From: Hypomesus transpacificus
Lineage: Eukaryota > Chordata > Actinopteri > Osmeriformes > Osmeridae
Direction of reading: 5' to 3'
NCBI RefSeq assembly: GCF_021917145.1
Contig: NC_061080.1
Location: 3,391,497 to 3,455,496, forward strand
Length of the DNA: 64,000 nt
The position numbers and the translations under genes are program-made. Positions 53,830 through 64,000 of the stretch are shown piece after piece (the stretch's first letter is position 1; each line of letters opens with the position of its first letter). The notes below the pieces were generated by a model. The model did no database searches, was not told where the DNA came from, and was given only the letters and a program-made list of their open reading frames with translations.

Positions 53830-54652
53830 ATAGCTTGTTTCTAAAGGGCTTCAGCTTGTTTCTAAAGGGCTTCAGCTTGTTTCTTAAGGGGTTCAGCTTG
53901 TTTCTAAAGGGCTTCAGCTTGTTTCTAAAGGGGTTCAGCTTGTTTCTAAAGGGGTTCAGCTTGTTTCTAAAGGGGTTCAGCTTGTTTCTAAAGGGGTTCA
54001 GCTTGTTTCTAAAGGGATTCAGCTTGTTTCTACAGGGGTTCAGCTTGTTTCTAAAGGGGTTCAGCTTGTTTCTAAAGGGATTCAGCTTGTTTCTAAAGGG
54101 GTTCAGCTTGTTTATAAAGGGGTTCAGCTTGTTTATAAAGGGGTTCAGCTTGTTTCTAAAGGGGTTCAGCTTGTTTCTAAAGGGGGTTCAGCTTGTTTCT
54201 AAAGGGGGTTCAGCTTGTTTCTAAAGGGGTTCAGCTTGTTTCTAAAGGGGTTCAGCTTGTTTCTAAAGGGGGTTCAGCTTGTTTCTAAAGGGGTTCAGCT
54301 TGTTTCTAAAGGGGTTCAGCTTGTTTCTAAAGGGGTTCAGCTTGTTTCTAAAGGGGTTCAGCTTGTTTCAAAGGGGGTTCAGCTTGTTTCAAAGGGGGTT
54401 CAGCTTGTTTCAAAGGGGTTCAGCTTGTTTCAAAGGGGGTTCAGCTTGTTTCTAAAGGGGTTCAGCTTGTTTCAAAGGGGGTTCAGCTTGTTTCAAAGGG
54501 GGTTCAGCTTGTTTCTAAAGGGGGTTCAACTTGTTTCTAAAGGGGTTCAGCTTGTTTCTACAGGGGTTCAGCTTGTTTCTAAAGGGGTTCAGCTTGTTTC
54601 TAAAGGGGTTCAGCTTGTTTCTAAAGGGGTTCAGCTTGTTTCAAAGGGGGTT
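53830..54652. repeat. About 21-bp minisatellite, about 38 units
   Basis: The unit is TTCAGCTTGTTTCTAAAGGGG (21 bp), with 20- to 22-bp variants (for example CAAAGGGGG) towards the right. The 21-bp units encode the heptad SLFLKGF in one frame. The first 390 bp stay open in that frame; later units shift. No start context or conserved flanking exon suggests coding. Confidence 0.95.
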
Positions 54653-54749
54653 CCTATAATGAATGCAATATGTGTAGGTTAGCTCTAAATGCTTCAAAAT
54701 ATCACTGAGAGAAAAAACTTATGGTGACGTTTAAGCCATATAGGTTCAT

Positions 54750-54805
54750 TCTACATTTAGTCATTTAGCAGACGCCCTTATCCAGAGCAACTACAGTAAG
54801 TAGGC
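54750..54805 (+). repeat. SINE-like fragment
   Basis: CATTTAGTCATTTAGCAGAC then CCAGAGCAACTACAGTAAG, the same family as 18140-18295 in the same orientation. Confidence 0.6.
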
Positions 54806-54864
54806 TACAAGGACAGACTTCACTTTTTATATTTTGAATTGTACATGAGCAGCAACAAATGTAT

Positions 54865-55682
54865 AGCCTGACGTTGTCATACTCATAATTCTAGTCAGAA
54901 TATGAGTCTGAAACCGCTCTGTTCGGCTGCGAGTAGGCCTATGGGGCGTGTTTCAAGTTAAAGTTCAAGTTCAAGTCTTTTATTTGTCAGATGCACAGAA
55001 CAACACAAGGTTAGACTGGGCACTGAAATTCTTAAGACAAGACAACGCAAGCACCTGACATAACATATAAGTACACGGAACAAATTTACATCTATGCTGA
55101 GCTTAGATAAGTGAACTTCCTGAATATACAGATAGCAATAAATAAACGACTATACTAACCCTAACAGTAAAACTTCTAAAATTACAGATAACAATAAGTA
55201 GTCCGCTATACTAACCGTAATGCACAAAAAAACCTGTTTCAACCCTATAACCTATCTAACGTAAGTGGAGTACAGTGCAATAGTGCAAATTTGCAGATCA
55301 GTGACTATGTCAATGACCAAACAGGAGCCTGGTGGCGAGGTACAGTGAGGTACAGTAGTGCAATGTTACTGTTTGTTACGAGTTCAACCGAACTCGTAAC
55401 AAAAATGCTTCTTTGCTCAATTGGAGATACCTACAACCTATCAGAGCAACATAGTATGTTGTTTGTTGAAAACAAATTCAACCCAAGCGCTCTGGTGTCG
55501 TGGTTGATTACGTTACTGTTGATCATATGTCCATCATCGTATAAATCCCGCCCTGACAATTTGATTGGTCCGAACAGCTCCTGATCGGACATACTTTTTC
55601 CCCAACCGAGCTACTCCAGACCCAACTTTCCGACCAAATTTGTTTGTAGGCGGGGCTAAATTGGGCTGGCAGCCAGGCTAAC
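54865..55682. mobile_element. MITE copy (TAGCCTG family) interrupted by a LINE end
   Basis: The two parts, 54865-54955 and about 55378-55682, together form the reverse complement of the MITE at 29993-30366. Between them, 54957-55377 is the antisense 3' end of the Rex1/CR1-like LINE at 60.5-61.9 kb. A GTTACGAGTTC...GAACTCGTAAC palindrome lies at the right junction; the empty copy has only one arm. Confidence 0.8.
54957..55377 (-). mobile_element. Rex1/CR1-like LINE 3' end (antisense)
   Basis: Its reverse complement matches 61440-61875 over the whole length: GCACTACTGTACCTCGCCAC, then CAGGAAGTTCACTTATCT and finally GACAAATAAAAGACTTGAAC. It is a 5'-truncated insertion, typical of LINE retrotransposition. 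Confidence 0.85.
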
Positions 55683-55794
55683 AAATGTAGGCTATGCTTT
55701 TAAATTATGCAATCTTCATAAGTAATAAGTAGCCTAGGCATTTCTTTATAAAATATACAGAAATATCAGTTGTAAAAAATCCAGTTAATAAACG

Positions 55795-56042
55795 GCTTCC
55801 AGGTCATCCGTCATCATTCTGCTAGACCTTTCTGCAGCGTTTGATACAGTTAACCACCAGATCCTGCTCTCCAGACTTTCTGAGATGGGCATCACTGGCA
55901 CTGCACTCCAGTGGATCTCATCCTACCTGTTGGGAAGATCTTACCAGGTCTCCTGGGGAGGCAAACTGTCAGGCCCTCGCCAGCTCTCCACTGTTGTCCT
56001 ACAGGGCTCCGTCCTTGGACCCCTCTTATTCTCTCTGTACAG
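55795..56042 (+). mobile_element. L2 LINE reverse-transcriptase fragment
   Basis: Encodes LLDLSAAFDTVNHQILL-type sequence, then MGITGTALQWISSYLLGRSY and GSVLGPLLFSLY. It matches 41367-41602 in the large L2 copy. Truncated at both ends. Its right edge runs straight into flank copy A3. Confidence 0.85.
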
Positions 56043-56045
56043 TAA

Positions 56046-56240
56046 GAGACACATTTACCTGAAATAAACTGGGCCTTGATAGTCAAACAGTGCAACCAAA
56101 GTGTAGAAGGACACGCCATCTGTTGGTCATATTCTAGTTTAACAGGGTTGAAACAGACGTCATTAGTTTTGACCTGAATAACACCATCACGGCAAATAAC
56201 ATGTTTTGCAGGGATAAAGTGAGGAAATGAGGATACCCTG
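56046..56240. repeat. TAAR-locus flank copy A3 (partial)
   Basis: Resumes at AGAGACACATTTACCTG, in the middle of the A unit, and continues through ACACGCCATCTGTTGGTCAT to ATGTTTTGCAG and GAGGATACCCTG. The first half of the unit is missing, probably displaced by the adjoining L2 fragment. Confidence 0.75.
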
Positions 56241-57662
56241 TGTAACTAACCCATTTTGCACTACTATGAATGTTTTGCCCTAGTTACAATGTTTTGCTTG
56301 TTTTCTTATTTTTTGTTATGCCTTCCTGTTGTAATTTAAATGCTTTTATTCTGAAGGACTCTCTGGGTTAAAAACGGTAATAGAGTTGTGCGCGCGAGAA
56401 CGGTTTAGAGTTGTGCGCTCGGGAACGGTGAGAGATAAAAGGAATGAAGAATACGACTGTTTAAAAAGTTAAGAAATAGTTACGGTATTAGTGCCCCCCC
56501 GAAGAGGCAAAAGGTTTGTCAATGTTTAATATATATAATAATTAACAACTGCAATAACTGTGTATTTGTTCTTAAACACCATTGTTAATGGCTAGCTATG
56601 TGTATAAGCTACTACAGTGGTGCTAACGGCAAGGAGATGTTAACACTTGATTGTTACTTGTGCTTTATACACAGCTCTTACGTTGTTTGTGGGATTTCTA
56701 ATTGTAGCGCCCCTCTGCCTCGTTTTCGGGCATAACTCAAATTAACAAAATGCTAGGGCGCTCTGAGTTCTTTAAAACTAATATTTGAAAAAAGAATGAA
56801 TATATTTAGAAGCCGTTATTTTATAAGGTCCCAATCTAAATTCAAATAATGCATCAGCATCCAATTTATTCAACACAATCTTTACATTTAATATATATAC
56901 ACACAAACAATACAATACAATTGAAAGACAATATCACTGGCCGTAATTATCCTATTAGACACTAATAGAATATAATAAACCGAGTCCGTCAAATACCAAC
57001 TGGAGTTCGGCTCGGGTACGTTGGCCCACAGCACGAGATGGCGGCTGCTGTCTGTGGGCAACACGCGGCCCAACCAGGTACCTCGTGGCGTGACGATGGT
57101 TGGAAAGTTGAGTAGGTCGACGGTGTCCCGGAGAGTTTGACCAGAGTTCGTTGAGGTCTGTGAATGTCCGTAAGAATGGAAAGTTATTGAATTTGGCTTT
57201 CCGACAAATTCTGTCCTTCTCCAATCCGACGCAGTCCCTTTATGAATTGTAACTAACCTGCAATGGAGTTGCCTATCCGACAGCTCACCAGTTAGACTAC
57301 ATGCAAAATATGGTTCCCGAGTTGGCAACACATTTATCCTCGCTAGCGCTCCGATCAATACTCAGACCACCCCAAACTCCGATATAAACTCCCCCCTTCT
57401 GTTCCTTTTCCTCCCAATATATATATCCCGACCTCAGTTCAAGGTTCAAACCAATCAACCAATAGGCTGACATTAAACGAAATCCAAATATTAACAGCAG
57501 AAATATTACATAAAATATATTAAACTTAACAGCATTAGTTTATCTGAACAGAAAAACAATAAAGAAATGTAATATGAAATAAAATACTAGCAAGGGGCTA
57601 CATAATAAATCGTGCAATCGTCAGTAAAGCGTCAGACCATCTGTCGGGAGGGATATGCGACA
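56241..57662. mobile_element. Solo LTR, 1.42 kb, with 5-bp target duplication
   Basis: Begins TGTAACTAACCC and ends GGGATATGCGACA (TG...CA). It is flanked by CCCTG on both sides (56236-56240 and 57663-57667). The homologous sequence in flank copy 2 (about 52917) has one GCCCTGAGTTGCTG without insert, which is the empty site. A 5-bp duplication fits Ty3/Gypsy, BEL or retrovirus-like elements. No primer-binding site or coding sequence remains; the orientation is undetermined. Confidence 0.8.
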
Positions 57663-57667
57663 CCCTG

Positions 57668-57960
57668 AGTTGCTGTACCTGCTGACTGCACTGGGTGACC
57701 GTGCTTCAACCATCCATATTAGATATGCTACGGTAATCATGGGATATTTATCATATTTGACTCCATTTATTGATTGATTCTATACCTGCTGAGTGCACTG
57801 GGTTACTGTGCCAGTCTGCATCTTGCAGCTTATTCAGAGAGTGGGGATGTGGGAAGGGTGAGGTATCACTGACTGCCTGCAGGGAAAGCTGTAGCCTTGA
57901 CTCCATTACCCAGTCAATAGTCTGGGCAGGACAAACAATAATACTTGGTTCAAACAAAAA
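57668..57960. repeat. TAAR-locus flank copy B3
   Basis: Matches B1 (51363-51660) and B2: AGTTGCTGTACCTGCTGAC, GCTACGGTAATCATGGGATA, GAGTGGGGATGTGGGAAGGG and GACTGCCTGCAGGGAAAGCT. Like copy 2, it follows its A unit without a receptor gene, apart from the inserted solo LTR. Confidence 0.85.
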
Positions 57961-59980
57961 GCAAACTGAAAAGAAATATGCAGTCAGGTAAACTAACTGG
58001 GTTGTGGATCCTGATTTGAAGTATTTACTTGTATTGCTAATAATTTTATTAGTGCATGAGAGCGTGAATGGTATCTTATGATCATCTTAAAACAACGTAT
58101 TGTGTTAAAGATGTTTGTGTCTTCAGCTGATTCAGGGCATGGGTGAAAAGGAATGTTAATCCTTCTACTTCCTGATCTCAATGAATCTACGCCACACTCT
58201 AGTTACATGTTAGGCTTTTGTTTGCACATAAATTATGTGATTGTTTCTGTATGTTTAAAAACACATTTCATTACTTGACTGTATCATCAAATTGATTTGT
58301 ACTAAAATATGAACATCTGAACTTATCATATTATTAATAAATCAGTTTACCAGACTGCTTGAGTCACTGCAGTGTTGGTGTTCTCAGTTCAACACTTATT
58401 ACAGCAAACAGATAATCAGATTATTTCTGTCCACGACTACCAAGTTCTAGTCATCTGTCTAATCATTAAGACTCAATTATTCATGCGTTACCTGTAAGTG
58501 TTACCTTGTAGTGAGAGTAAACCAATCAGTTAATTGTTTGAACACACTCAGAAAATATATCAAAGTGAAAACAGAATCAAATAAATAAGAACTCTAAACT
58601 CATACACCCACTTATCCAGATTGTTTTCCTAAATTTAAATTCAAGGGAAATACAGGAGACACTACAACCAATGCCACACTGACCAAAGTAACAAAGCAAG
58701 GGTAATTTACATTGTTATTTATATTCATTATTCAGCATTTATATTATCAATGTTAAATAATAGGTTACATACCATTCATTTTCCAGTCCCCACTGGCATC
58801 TTAAAAGCTAAAGCTAAAAATATATATATTGTTTTTTTCCAACAAACTAGTTATCCGAGATATTCATCTGTGCAAAGTCTAGTTATTTATGTACTACTGC
58901 GGTTTATTCAAATATCCGGTTGGATTTTCCTTTTTTCTCTGTTAAAACGGCAGATAAAAAAAGAAAAAGCCAGTGGTATCACAACAAATAAATAAAAAGC
59001 AAAAAAATATTGAGAACATGATGAATGGGTCAAACAAAAAACTGTTTCAAGCATACATTCACACATTTTGCAGCACAGCGTCAACGGAAAACATAAATGT
59101 TTTCCTTTTTTTACAAAACTTACAATTATCAACATTTGGTTTAATATAGCTATTAACATCTCTAACACAAGTTTGCATCATTAACTGTACTGTAGGTTAA
59201 ATCAAGTGGCATCTGAGACATTTTAGAAACGAGTACATGGCCCATGTAAAGCAGAGATTGGGAGAGAGATGGACAGCGTGTGTGTGTTTGAATGTGTGTG
59301 TGTTGCATGTGTTTGTGTGCGTGGTGATGGTGTTTGTGTTGGTGGTGTGTGTGTGTGTGGGGGGGTGATAGTAGATAATGGGCAAACCAACCCTCATTGT
59401 TTTGTATGTGTTTTCAAGACAGATTAAAATGGCCTTGTCATCCTCTGCTTCAAAGGCTATATGGCTGAAACACTCACTGACATTCACAACTCAATTCTGA
59501 GTTATTTACCTACAGCTGCATTGCTTTCTTTTTTCCTTTTATCACCATGTTATTAATTAGACTATTATTTTGGTCCCTAACCCACCGACCCACCCATCCA
59601 CCCATACATCCTTCGAACCTTCCATCCATACATCCATATATCCACCCACCCACCCATTCATCCATCCATCCAAATGACCATCCATCCATCTGCAAACAAA
59701 TGTTGGATAACATAATACCTTTTGGTATCTTCAATCAGAAAGAATACCAATAATGACCAAGTGTGACTGTGTCCAGACAGGCAGGACGTTGGGGGGTGGG
59801 GGCCAGCCAGGAACCTCACTGGGTCTCTCTCTGTTTGTGGCTCCTACAGGTGAGGCCGGGGAGCAAGGACCGAGTTCAGGAAACAAGTTGGTCTTCAGTC
59901 TGAGGAGGCGGGGGGGGGGGGAGCGTGGGTGACAAACCAATGTAACGAACCAGCTTGCCATGGGTTCAAGGGTTAGGGCT
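57961..59980. other. No gene seen; microsatellites
   Basis: AT-rich sequence with a (TG)n tract at about 59278-59365 and a (CCAT/CCAC)n tract at about 59580-59690. An intron-like G-run lies at 59912-59921. No coding region recognised. Confidence 0.55.
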
Positions 59981-59986
59981 CAACGG

Positions 59987-60132
59987 GGTGTTACGGGGTG
60001 GTGGTGGTGGACCCAAGTGCACAACACAGACACGCAAAAATGGAGGGATGGTCCAGAGGGGTTTAATGTTGGGGTAAGTGCAGAGGGAACTGATGGTGAT
60101 GAAAAACAGACAGGACGGCAGGGTAGGCTGAA
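59987..60132 (-). mobile_element. Gypsy LTR piece (right part), antisense
   Basis: Reverse complement of about 48430-48577: TGTTACGGGGTGGTGGTGG, GGACCCAAGTGCACAACACA and GTTTAATGTTGGGGTAAGTG. It includes the LTR end. Confidence 0.85.
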
Positions 60133-60524
60133 ATTATTTGCATCAAACAATAATTCTATCTATCACATAGAGACATACACACACAAAAAATAAATGATAA
60201 ACGAAATCAATGTTGCACACCGGATTCGCCATATTATCGTGCTCGTTGCTATGATACACAGGACTCAGTGAATTGATGACCAATTAAAATTAAGCAATAA
60301 GCCCCAAGAGGCCTCCGCTTCGCGTCGTGCCTAACAACTCCCCTTAGCTGTTCTAAAATCAGCGTAAACCACGGACTCGCAGGGCTTATTGCTTTTCTAA
60401 AACTGTTACTACAAATATTTGATATGGTTTCATCAATAAAAACAATTTGAAACAAAATAGTTTAATAATAAACCGTCATTCTTCCGCTACTACAAAGTAT
60501 AGTTTAGTCAAGACAATCACGTAT

Positions 60525-61397
60525 TACAATCACTGCAAGTGGATCTTCCACTTCCTGACGGGGAGGCCACAGGTGGTGAGAATCGGTGACCGCACCTCAT
60601 CTGTACTGATCACCAACACAGGCACCCCCCAGGGCTGTGTGCTCAGCCCTCTCCTGTTCTCCTTGTTCACCCACGACTGTGCGGCAACGCACAGCTCCAA
60701 CCTCCTCGTTAAGTTTGCTGATGACACAACCATCGTGGGCCTCATCTCTGACAGTGACGAGTCAGCCTACAGAGAGGAGGTTGACACCCTGACATCATGG
60801 TGTCAGGACAACAACCTCTCTCTTAACATCAGCAAGACCAAGGAGATGATTGTGGACTTTAGGAGGCGGCAGGAGGAGGAGCCTGCACCCCTATTCATCA
60901 ATGGATCGGAAGTGGAGAAGGTCAGCTGCTTCAAGTTCCTCGGGGTGAACATCAGCAATGACCTCACCTGGTCTGTTCACATGGACAAGGTGGTCAAAGC
61001 GGCCCGCAAGCGCCTCTTCTTCCTGAGGAGACTGAAGAAGTTTGGTATGGACTTAGTCATCCTTACTAACTTTTACAGATGCACTATAGAGAGCATTCTG
61101 ACTGGTTGTATCACAGTGTGGTATGGGAGCTGCACAGACCGGGACCGCAAGGCCCTACGAAGTGTGGTCCGTTCTGCTGAGTTCATCATCGGCAGGAAGC
61201 TCCCAGCCCTACAGGACACCTACCACACACGTTGCCTAAGGAAAGCCAGCAGGATTCTAAGAGACTGTTCCCACCCATCCTTCAGTCTCTTTACCCCGTT
61301 GCCTTCTGGCAGGCGTTACCGCAGCATCCGGTTGCGCACACGCAGACTGGACCACAGTTTCTACCCAAGGGTCATCAGGCTTCTCAATGAACACTGA
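60525..61397 (+). pseudogene. Rex1/CR1-like LINE reverse transcriptase, 5'-truncated
   Basis: An open frame that starts inside the RT domain. [18 protein letters not shown] is followed by [19 protein letters not shown], the catalytic [12 protein letters not shown] (ADD) and [18 protein letters not shown]. The C-terminal part has [18 protein letters not shown] and ends VIRLLNEH with a stop. The endonuclease and the N-terminal RT part are missing. The rest has no frame break, so insertion was recent. An assignment to the Rex1/Babar group within the CR1/L2 clade is from memory. Confidence 0.85.
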
Positions 61398-61875
61398 TAT
61401 GGACATTTTTACTGCACACTAGTCACTTATACACTGTCACTTTCTGCTACTGGTTGCTCTTTCAGTAACATTGCACTACTGTACCTCGCCACCAGGCTCC
61501 TGTTTGGTCATTGACTTAGTCACTGATCTGCAAATTTGCACTACTGCACTGTACTCCACTTCGGTTAGATTAGGTTATAGGGTTGTAACAGTTTTTTTTT
61601 TTTGTGTGTATTAGGGTTAGTATAGCGTACTATTTATTGTTATAATTTAGGAAGTTTTAGTGTTAGGGTTAGTATAGTCGTTTATTTATTGCTATCTGTA
61701 TATTCAGGAAGTTCACTTATCTAAGCTCAGCATAGATGTAAATTTGTTCTGTGTACTTATATGTTATGTTATGCCAGGTGCTTGCGTTGTCTTGTCTTAA
61801 GAATTTCAGTGCCCAGTCTAACCTTGTGTTGCTCTGTGCACCTGACAAATAAAAGACTTGACTTGACTTGTATTA
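61398..61875 (+). mobile_element. 3' UTR of the Rex1/CR1-like LINE
   Basis: Runs from the stop to the tail AAATAAAAGACTTGACTTGA. An antisense copy is at 54957-55377. The tail ends in a (ACTTG)n repeat instead of poly(A), as usual for this clade. Confidence 0.85.
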
Positions 61876-61879
61876 GATT

Positions 61880-62070
61880 TGAGCATTTATTGTTACATGA
61901 CATGGACATGTAGATTTACTTTGGCGGAGTGGATGATCTAAGGGAAGCACTCCCTGCCTCCTCGATGCAACACATACATACATGACATATGAGGCAGGGA
62001 GCAATAGAGATATAATCCCGATTATAATCCTGATAGATACAGACAGCATGGGGGAGAAGGGGACGGTGGA
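61880..62070. repeat. Copy of the unknown repeat seen at 75-2175
   Basis: Shares TTTGGCGGAGT, GGAAGCACTCCCTG-type and ATGAGGCAGGGAGCA-type blocks with 108-170. The similarity ends near 62000. Confidence 0.45.
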
Positions 62071-63126
62071 GGGTGGCAGCAGCACTGATCATACAACGAC
62101 CGGGGTGAGTGTGTGCATATCCGCGCGTTTTAAAGACGCCTTATCGGACGTGGCCCAATGGATATGCGCTGCTACATGGGTGTGGTAGTGGGAGGAGTAA
62201 GGAAGGTGGAGTAAAACGCCTTACGTCCCCGATCACTGACTGACGCGCGCTGCCCGATTGCCCTGCCAGAACTAGCTGCGCTTATTTCCTACATAAATCG
62301 TTACCACGCAACAGCCAGATGGACATCTTTGCCGTCTTTTTCAATTTGAAATATTCGATGCGCAGTAATATGGAATGTTAAAGACAATCAAGGATGGGAA
62401 CAACCAGTTTTAGAATTGCGCGTTTTCCTATAGTGATGATCATAGACACATAGACAGTAAAAGAAAGAATGCATTTTTCTCTCACGCTCAGCTAAAATGA
62501 CGGAAACAACTAGAAACGGTAATTGTGTTGTTCTCACATACTTTCCCAATTTCTACGTTGGATACTCAGACTTTTGTTAGATCTTCAGTTTTTGGAAGTA
62601 TGAATGCCGTTTTGTCAGGACTACAATGCCGTTTGTCTTTGTGTCAGGACTAGTTATCGATATTTTTGTAGGCTACTCTTTTAGCAGTGTTTCCTCATGT
62701 TGAGATTGCGTGTGTGCGTCCTTACGAAGTGTAAATCGTATAACCGAAGTTGTCAGTTTATTTAAGCCTGTTATTGTATTAGTCTAAAGTAATTTTTTAT
62801 TTAAATTAAGTTAACTGGTGATTTTCATTGTTTGTATTCTTCCCTTGCTAGCTACAGTAAATTGCACGTCTGTTGATAGGGCGGACAGACCTTCCCCCAC
62901 TGCAAAAAAAAATCCTAATCCTAGAGGAAACACTGTTTAGAACTTGGAAATATTGAGATCTAGTAAATCAGTATAACATACACATCTGTAGACATGAAGT
63001 GGCAGCTTCAGCCATTTGTAGCTATTAACATTTTGGCGGCTGCAGCAGCTATTTAGGTTTTGGCTGAGCTGGCTAGCCAGCCAATAACTTCATCAGCCAG
63101 CCACTATCCTCAAAAGAAATGGCTTT
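62071..63126. other. No gene seen
   Basis: Short ORFs only. No recognisable domain, splice series or repeat family. Confidence 0.55.
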
Positions 63127-63256
63127 GGGGTCTACTACCGAGGGTAGACAAAACTATTATCCGGCGATGAATGATGTGAAAACCAGGGTTGATAAACTGC
63201 AGGGCTGATGAGTTGATGGGAGACAGGTGTGGAGACTGAGGCAGAGTGAGTGGGTA
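63127..63256 (-). mobile_element. Gypsy LTR piece (left part), antisense
   Basis: Reverse complement of about 48203-48335: ACCGAGGGTAGACAAAACTA, CCGGCGATGAATGATGTGAA and GGGAGACAGGTGTGGAGACT. Order and orientation fit the piece at 59987-60132 as the two halves of one LTR. Confidence 0.85.
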
Positions 63257-64000
63257 ATAGGGGTTATGTGAAGCGCTCAGAGTTCGAACCGGAAAACAGA
63301 TGTAATCGTTTCCGCTTCTCACTTCTGTACACATCTGCAGCGCTAGGTGATCCAAATAACTTATAGTGACAGGGAAGTTCAAGGATTTTATAAGTTGTAT
63401 TACTCTCTACATTAGGCTAAGTGTGACAGGAATAAAGTGATGAGTTCATATAACGTTATAATAGCCTAACGTTAGACCGTTTCCCAGGAGGTAGCACTAA
63501 CACTAGCTCTACACATTAACTAAAACGTTACAGTAGGCTACATAGCTACACAACTAGTGCTAAGTTATCAATGAAATATATGAATTCAGCAAATTAATTT
63601 AAGAAGCTTATTTTAATTTAGTGTCATATCCATATCATTATTCTGGTTTTTATAGCTAGGACCTATCGTCCCTAAAAGGAATTACGTTTACTAGCCTACT
63701 ACTAGGCCAAAAAAAACGTTAAAGTTAGCAGGTGTATAAGATTACGCTACCGACAAAATTGACCTGTAAATAAATACTGTCACACTGGTAGTTGTTGCAG
63801 TTGATTGCCAAACACTGCATTCTTTGAGTCCACTTGGACTTCTACAGGTACAGTCTTCGTTTGAATGTTTTAATCATCTGCGAACAAAAAGGGTACTCCC
63901 CAGGGTAGTCGGGGCTCTGGAAGTCCGTTTGGCAATCCTGTGTACATGGGAAATTGTAATTAAGGGTAGCTCCTTTAAACACCGGCTATAGTAGGTGGCC
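63257..64000. other. No gene seen
   Basis: AT-rich sequence without recognised features up to the window end. Confidence 0.5.

Noticed and set aside
53835..54682. Two ORFs through the 21-bp array as a repeat protein
   Set aside because: The frame depends only on unit length and changes where units vary; no codon-level conservation.

Overview
The window is nuclear DNA from a ray-finned (teleost) fish. The host genes have short exons, GT-AG introns and typical fish families (TAAR, fish-egg lectin, GIMAP, SULT6B-like). More than half of the sequence is recognisable fish transposable elements: L2 and Rex1/CR1-like LINEs, a chromodomain Ty3/Gypsy element, hAT, Kolobok-like and IS630/Tc1-like DNA transposons, MITEs and a tRNA-derived SINE. 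I cannot name the species. No prokaryotic features are present.

Layout. 0-4.9 kb: repeats only (hAT ends, three diverged copies of an unknown repeat, a hAT-like 1.07-kb element, a tRNA-SINE). 5.0-13.4 kb, minus strand: one multi-exon gene of unknown function, whose exons join in consistent phase from an ATG exon at 13.38 kb to a stop at 5.01 kb. Its 5' half has been tandemly duplicated (exon pair 105 bp + 192 bp, three times; a downstream exon pair twice). One duplicated microexon is split by a MITE with a perfect 8-bp target duplication. 13.9-19.74 kb: a 5.8-kb element bounded by TTAA and 15-bp inverted repeats. It carries two minisatellite arrays, a short THAP-like ORF and an apparently spliced coiled-coil gene. 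At 20.06 kb a further copy of exon 1 of the duplicated gene lies beyond it.

21-30 kb: a duplicated C-terminal exon of unknown origin (21.5 and 27.3 kb), a GIMAP-type GTPase gene with a one-base frameshift (25.0-26.4 kb, minus), L2 LINE pieces, a broken SULT6B1-like sulfotransferase (27.5-28.5 kb, minus) and two degenerate copies of the PABPC C-terminal MLLE domain (29.1-29.7 kb). 30-34.7 kb: nested DNA transposons and an Ig domain + membrane-anchor gene fragment (32.8-33.5 kb, minus). 34.8-38.7 kb: an apparently intact five-exon fish-egg lectin/tectonin gene (plus) whose second intron holds a dead IS630-like transposon.

39.8-49.5 kb: an L2 LINE whose 3' tail is interrupted by a composite of an LTR-like segment and a nearly complete chromodomain Gypsy element, followed by a non-autonomous IS630-like element. 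49.5-58 kb: a locus with one intact single-exon TAAR odorant receptor and three copies of its flanking DNA. The gene is absent in copies two and three, and copy three is split by a 1.42-kb solo LTR. 53.8-54.65 kb is a roughly 21-bp minisatellite. 58-64 kb: repeats, including a Rex1/CR1-like LINE with its 3' end, and two antisense pieces of the Gypsy LTR about 3 kb apart.

The host genes here do not form a pathway. The strongest candidates for undescribed biology are the Kolobok-like element with its spliced cargo gene and arrays, and the unnamed module-duplicating gene at 5-13 kb.
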